Part shown: in pieces, positions 12,195-12,783 of the stretch | Position numbering within the stretch: position 1 is the first letter of the stretch | Layout: the number at the start of each line of letters is the position of its first letter | Assembly (NCBI GenBank): GCA_030620125.1 | Contig: JAUXFI010000033.1 | Span: 1 to 12,783 of the forward strand | Length of the DNA stretch: 12,783 nucleotides | Source of the DNA: Anaerolineae bacterium | GTDB taxonomy: Bacteria > Chloroflexota > Anaerolineae > B4-G1 | Reading direction: 5' to 3' | Program-made: the position numbers and the translations under genes | Notes under the pieces: model-generated | Seen by the model: the letters and a program-made list of their open reading frames with translations, nothing else | Told to the model about the DNA's origin: nothing | Databases searched by the model: none

Positions 12195-12783
12195 TCAGTC
12201 AGGAGAGCACGTTGCTTCCTGAAAAGCTCCAAACGCTCCATGCCCTGGTGCACCTGGGAAAGCGCCGAGCATATCTTTGATGGTAAGCCCGCATCCGATT
12301 GGACTGGAGTTAGCCTCAACCGCTGGCGCTTCCTGGATAGCCGTCGTTCCGACATACGTGACGCTCAGATATGGATCGTAGGTGGTACCAGCGCAATCGC
12401 GAGTGTCAAATCCCAACCGGGCACTGTCGCTCCCTGAGCTCTCTGGGCCGCGTATTATGAGGCCATTGTTGGGGAAACTGCCGTTCACCCATCCGCGCAC
12501 CAGGTCGGTTACGTCAAACGAGTACCACCCCCAGTGGTCCCGACTTATGATCGAGGCAGAGCCGTATTCTTCGGCGTGGTCAGGCTGGTCGTACCAGGTG
12601 ACCGACGTTTCGGACCAACTGTCGTTGGTACGACATACGGTGACTACGTGCGTGCGCTCGGCTATGTCGCAAGAGCTCACCAGGTAGAGATAGAGCGTGG
12701 ACTCGCTGACCGAGGCCCCCGGGGGGATGCTGGATAGGTCGAATTGAGCCAGGCTACGGGTGATTTTCCCACCATCACAGTGG
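12195..12783 (-). CDS. DNRLRE-domain secreted protein, C-terminal part (5' end beyond window)
   Basis: The frame is open to the window edge; the first complete visible codon is at 12782. The 195 visible residues begin HCDGGKITRSLAQFDLSSIPPG. Residues 1-145 are a DNRLRE domain, a beta-sandwich found in large secreted or cell-surface proteins of Chloroflexota and others. Landmarks are RSLAQFDLSSIP, SESTLYLYL, TWYDQP, WYSFDVTDLVRGWVNG, NNGLIIRGPESSGSDSARLGFDTR and DPYLSVTYV. The last 50 residues are a Gly/Ala/Pro-rich tail ending in CSPD with no recognised anchor. A GTG at 12680 is an internal codon, not the start, since the domain clearly extends further upstream. The protein's total size and signal peptide lie outside the window. 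Confidence 0.85.
   Translation of the reverse strand, partial: HCDGGKITRSLAQFDLSSIPPGASVSESTLYLYLVSSCDIAERTHVVTVCRTNDSWSETSVTWYDQPDHAEEYGSASIISRDHWGWYSFDVTDLVRGWVNGSFPNNGLIIRGPESSGSDSARLGFDTRDCAGTTYDPYLSVTYVGTTAIQEAPAVEANSSPIGCGLTIKDMLGAFPGAPGHGAFGAFQEATCSPD

Noticed and set aside
11987..12355. Minus-strand frame of 122 codons through repeat copy B
   Set aside because: It overlaps the end of the DNRLRE gene, has no ribosome binding site, and its end is made of the repeat. The faint four-helix-bundle resemblance of GIRVYQDACLALTKNC is too short.

Overview
The window looks like a chromosomal stretch from a GC-rich, free-living bacterium, most likely a member of the Chloroflexota (Anaerolineae-like). 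This is an inference from protein style: the DUF2142-type membrane glycosyltransferase, the particular UlaG-like metallo-hydrolase, the TPR lipoprotein and the RelE/Phd pair resemble families I associate with that phylum. No rRNA, tRNA, CRISPR array or transposase gene is visible. Coding is dense, and promoters of the sigma-70 kind can be read directly upstream of five transcription units.

Left part, plus strand. Bases 1-307 hold no gene but a large imperfect inverted repeat (22-176) followed by a promoter. Then comes a three-gene run: a slipin-type SPFH membrane protein (308-1093), a HUMPS/OMP-decarboxylase-fold enzyme resembling 3-hexulose-6-phosphate synthase or keto-gulonate-phosphate decarboxylase (1103-1792), and a membrane-anchored L,D-transpeptidase with a LysM segment (about 1834-3396). 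A second plus-strand unit starts at a near-perfect consensus promoter (3454-3481) followed by a palindrome. It carries a Phd/RelE-type toxin-antitoxin pair (3569-4094) packed against a multi-pass glycosyltransferase-like membrane protein (4097-5452) and a hotdog thioesterase of the fluoroacetyl-CoA thioesterase type (5456-5860). A short FmdB-family zinc-ribbon gene (5991-6281) has its own promoter with an overlapping palindrome and ends in a strong intrinsic terminator.

Right part, minus strand. From right to left, a promoter at 11650-11678 drives an alkyl-DHAP-synthase-like FAD enzyme (11553-9865) and a glycerol-3-phosphate dehydrogenase (9853-8210). The two are translationally coupled and both act in glycerol-phosphate/DHAP chemistry. 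A second promoter inside the tail of the dehydrogenase gene drives a degenerate metallo-beta-lactamase-fold protein (8110-7457), a TPR lipoprotein (7455-6679) and a 99-residue unknown protein (6662-6363), which converges on the FmdB terminator.

The 640-base stretch 11554-12194 has no convincing gene. It holds two 68-bp direct repeats about 311 bp apart, each followed by a perfect hairpin of unrelated sequence, plus a nested GATC-containing inverted repeat. The right edge is the C-terminal part of a secreted DNRLRE-domain protein running off the window.

The most unusual signals are the repeat-plus-variable-hairpin region, the 5' inverted repeat, the apparent loss of the catalytic glutamate in the thioesterase, the missing metal ligands in the metallo-hydrolase, and a nearly G-free low-complexity insertion inside the glycosyltransferase gene. 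I do not see a clearly new multi-gene system.
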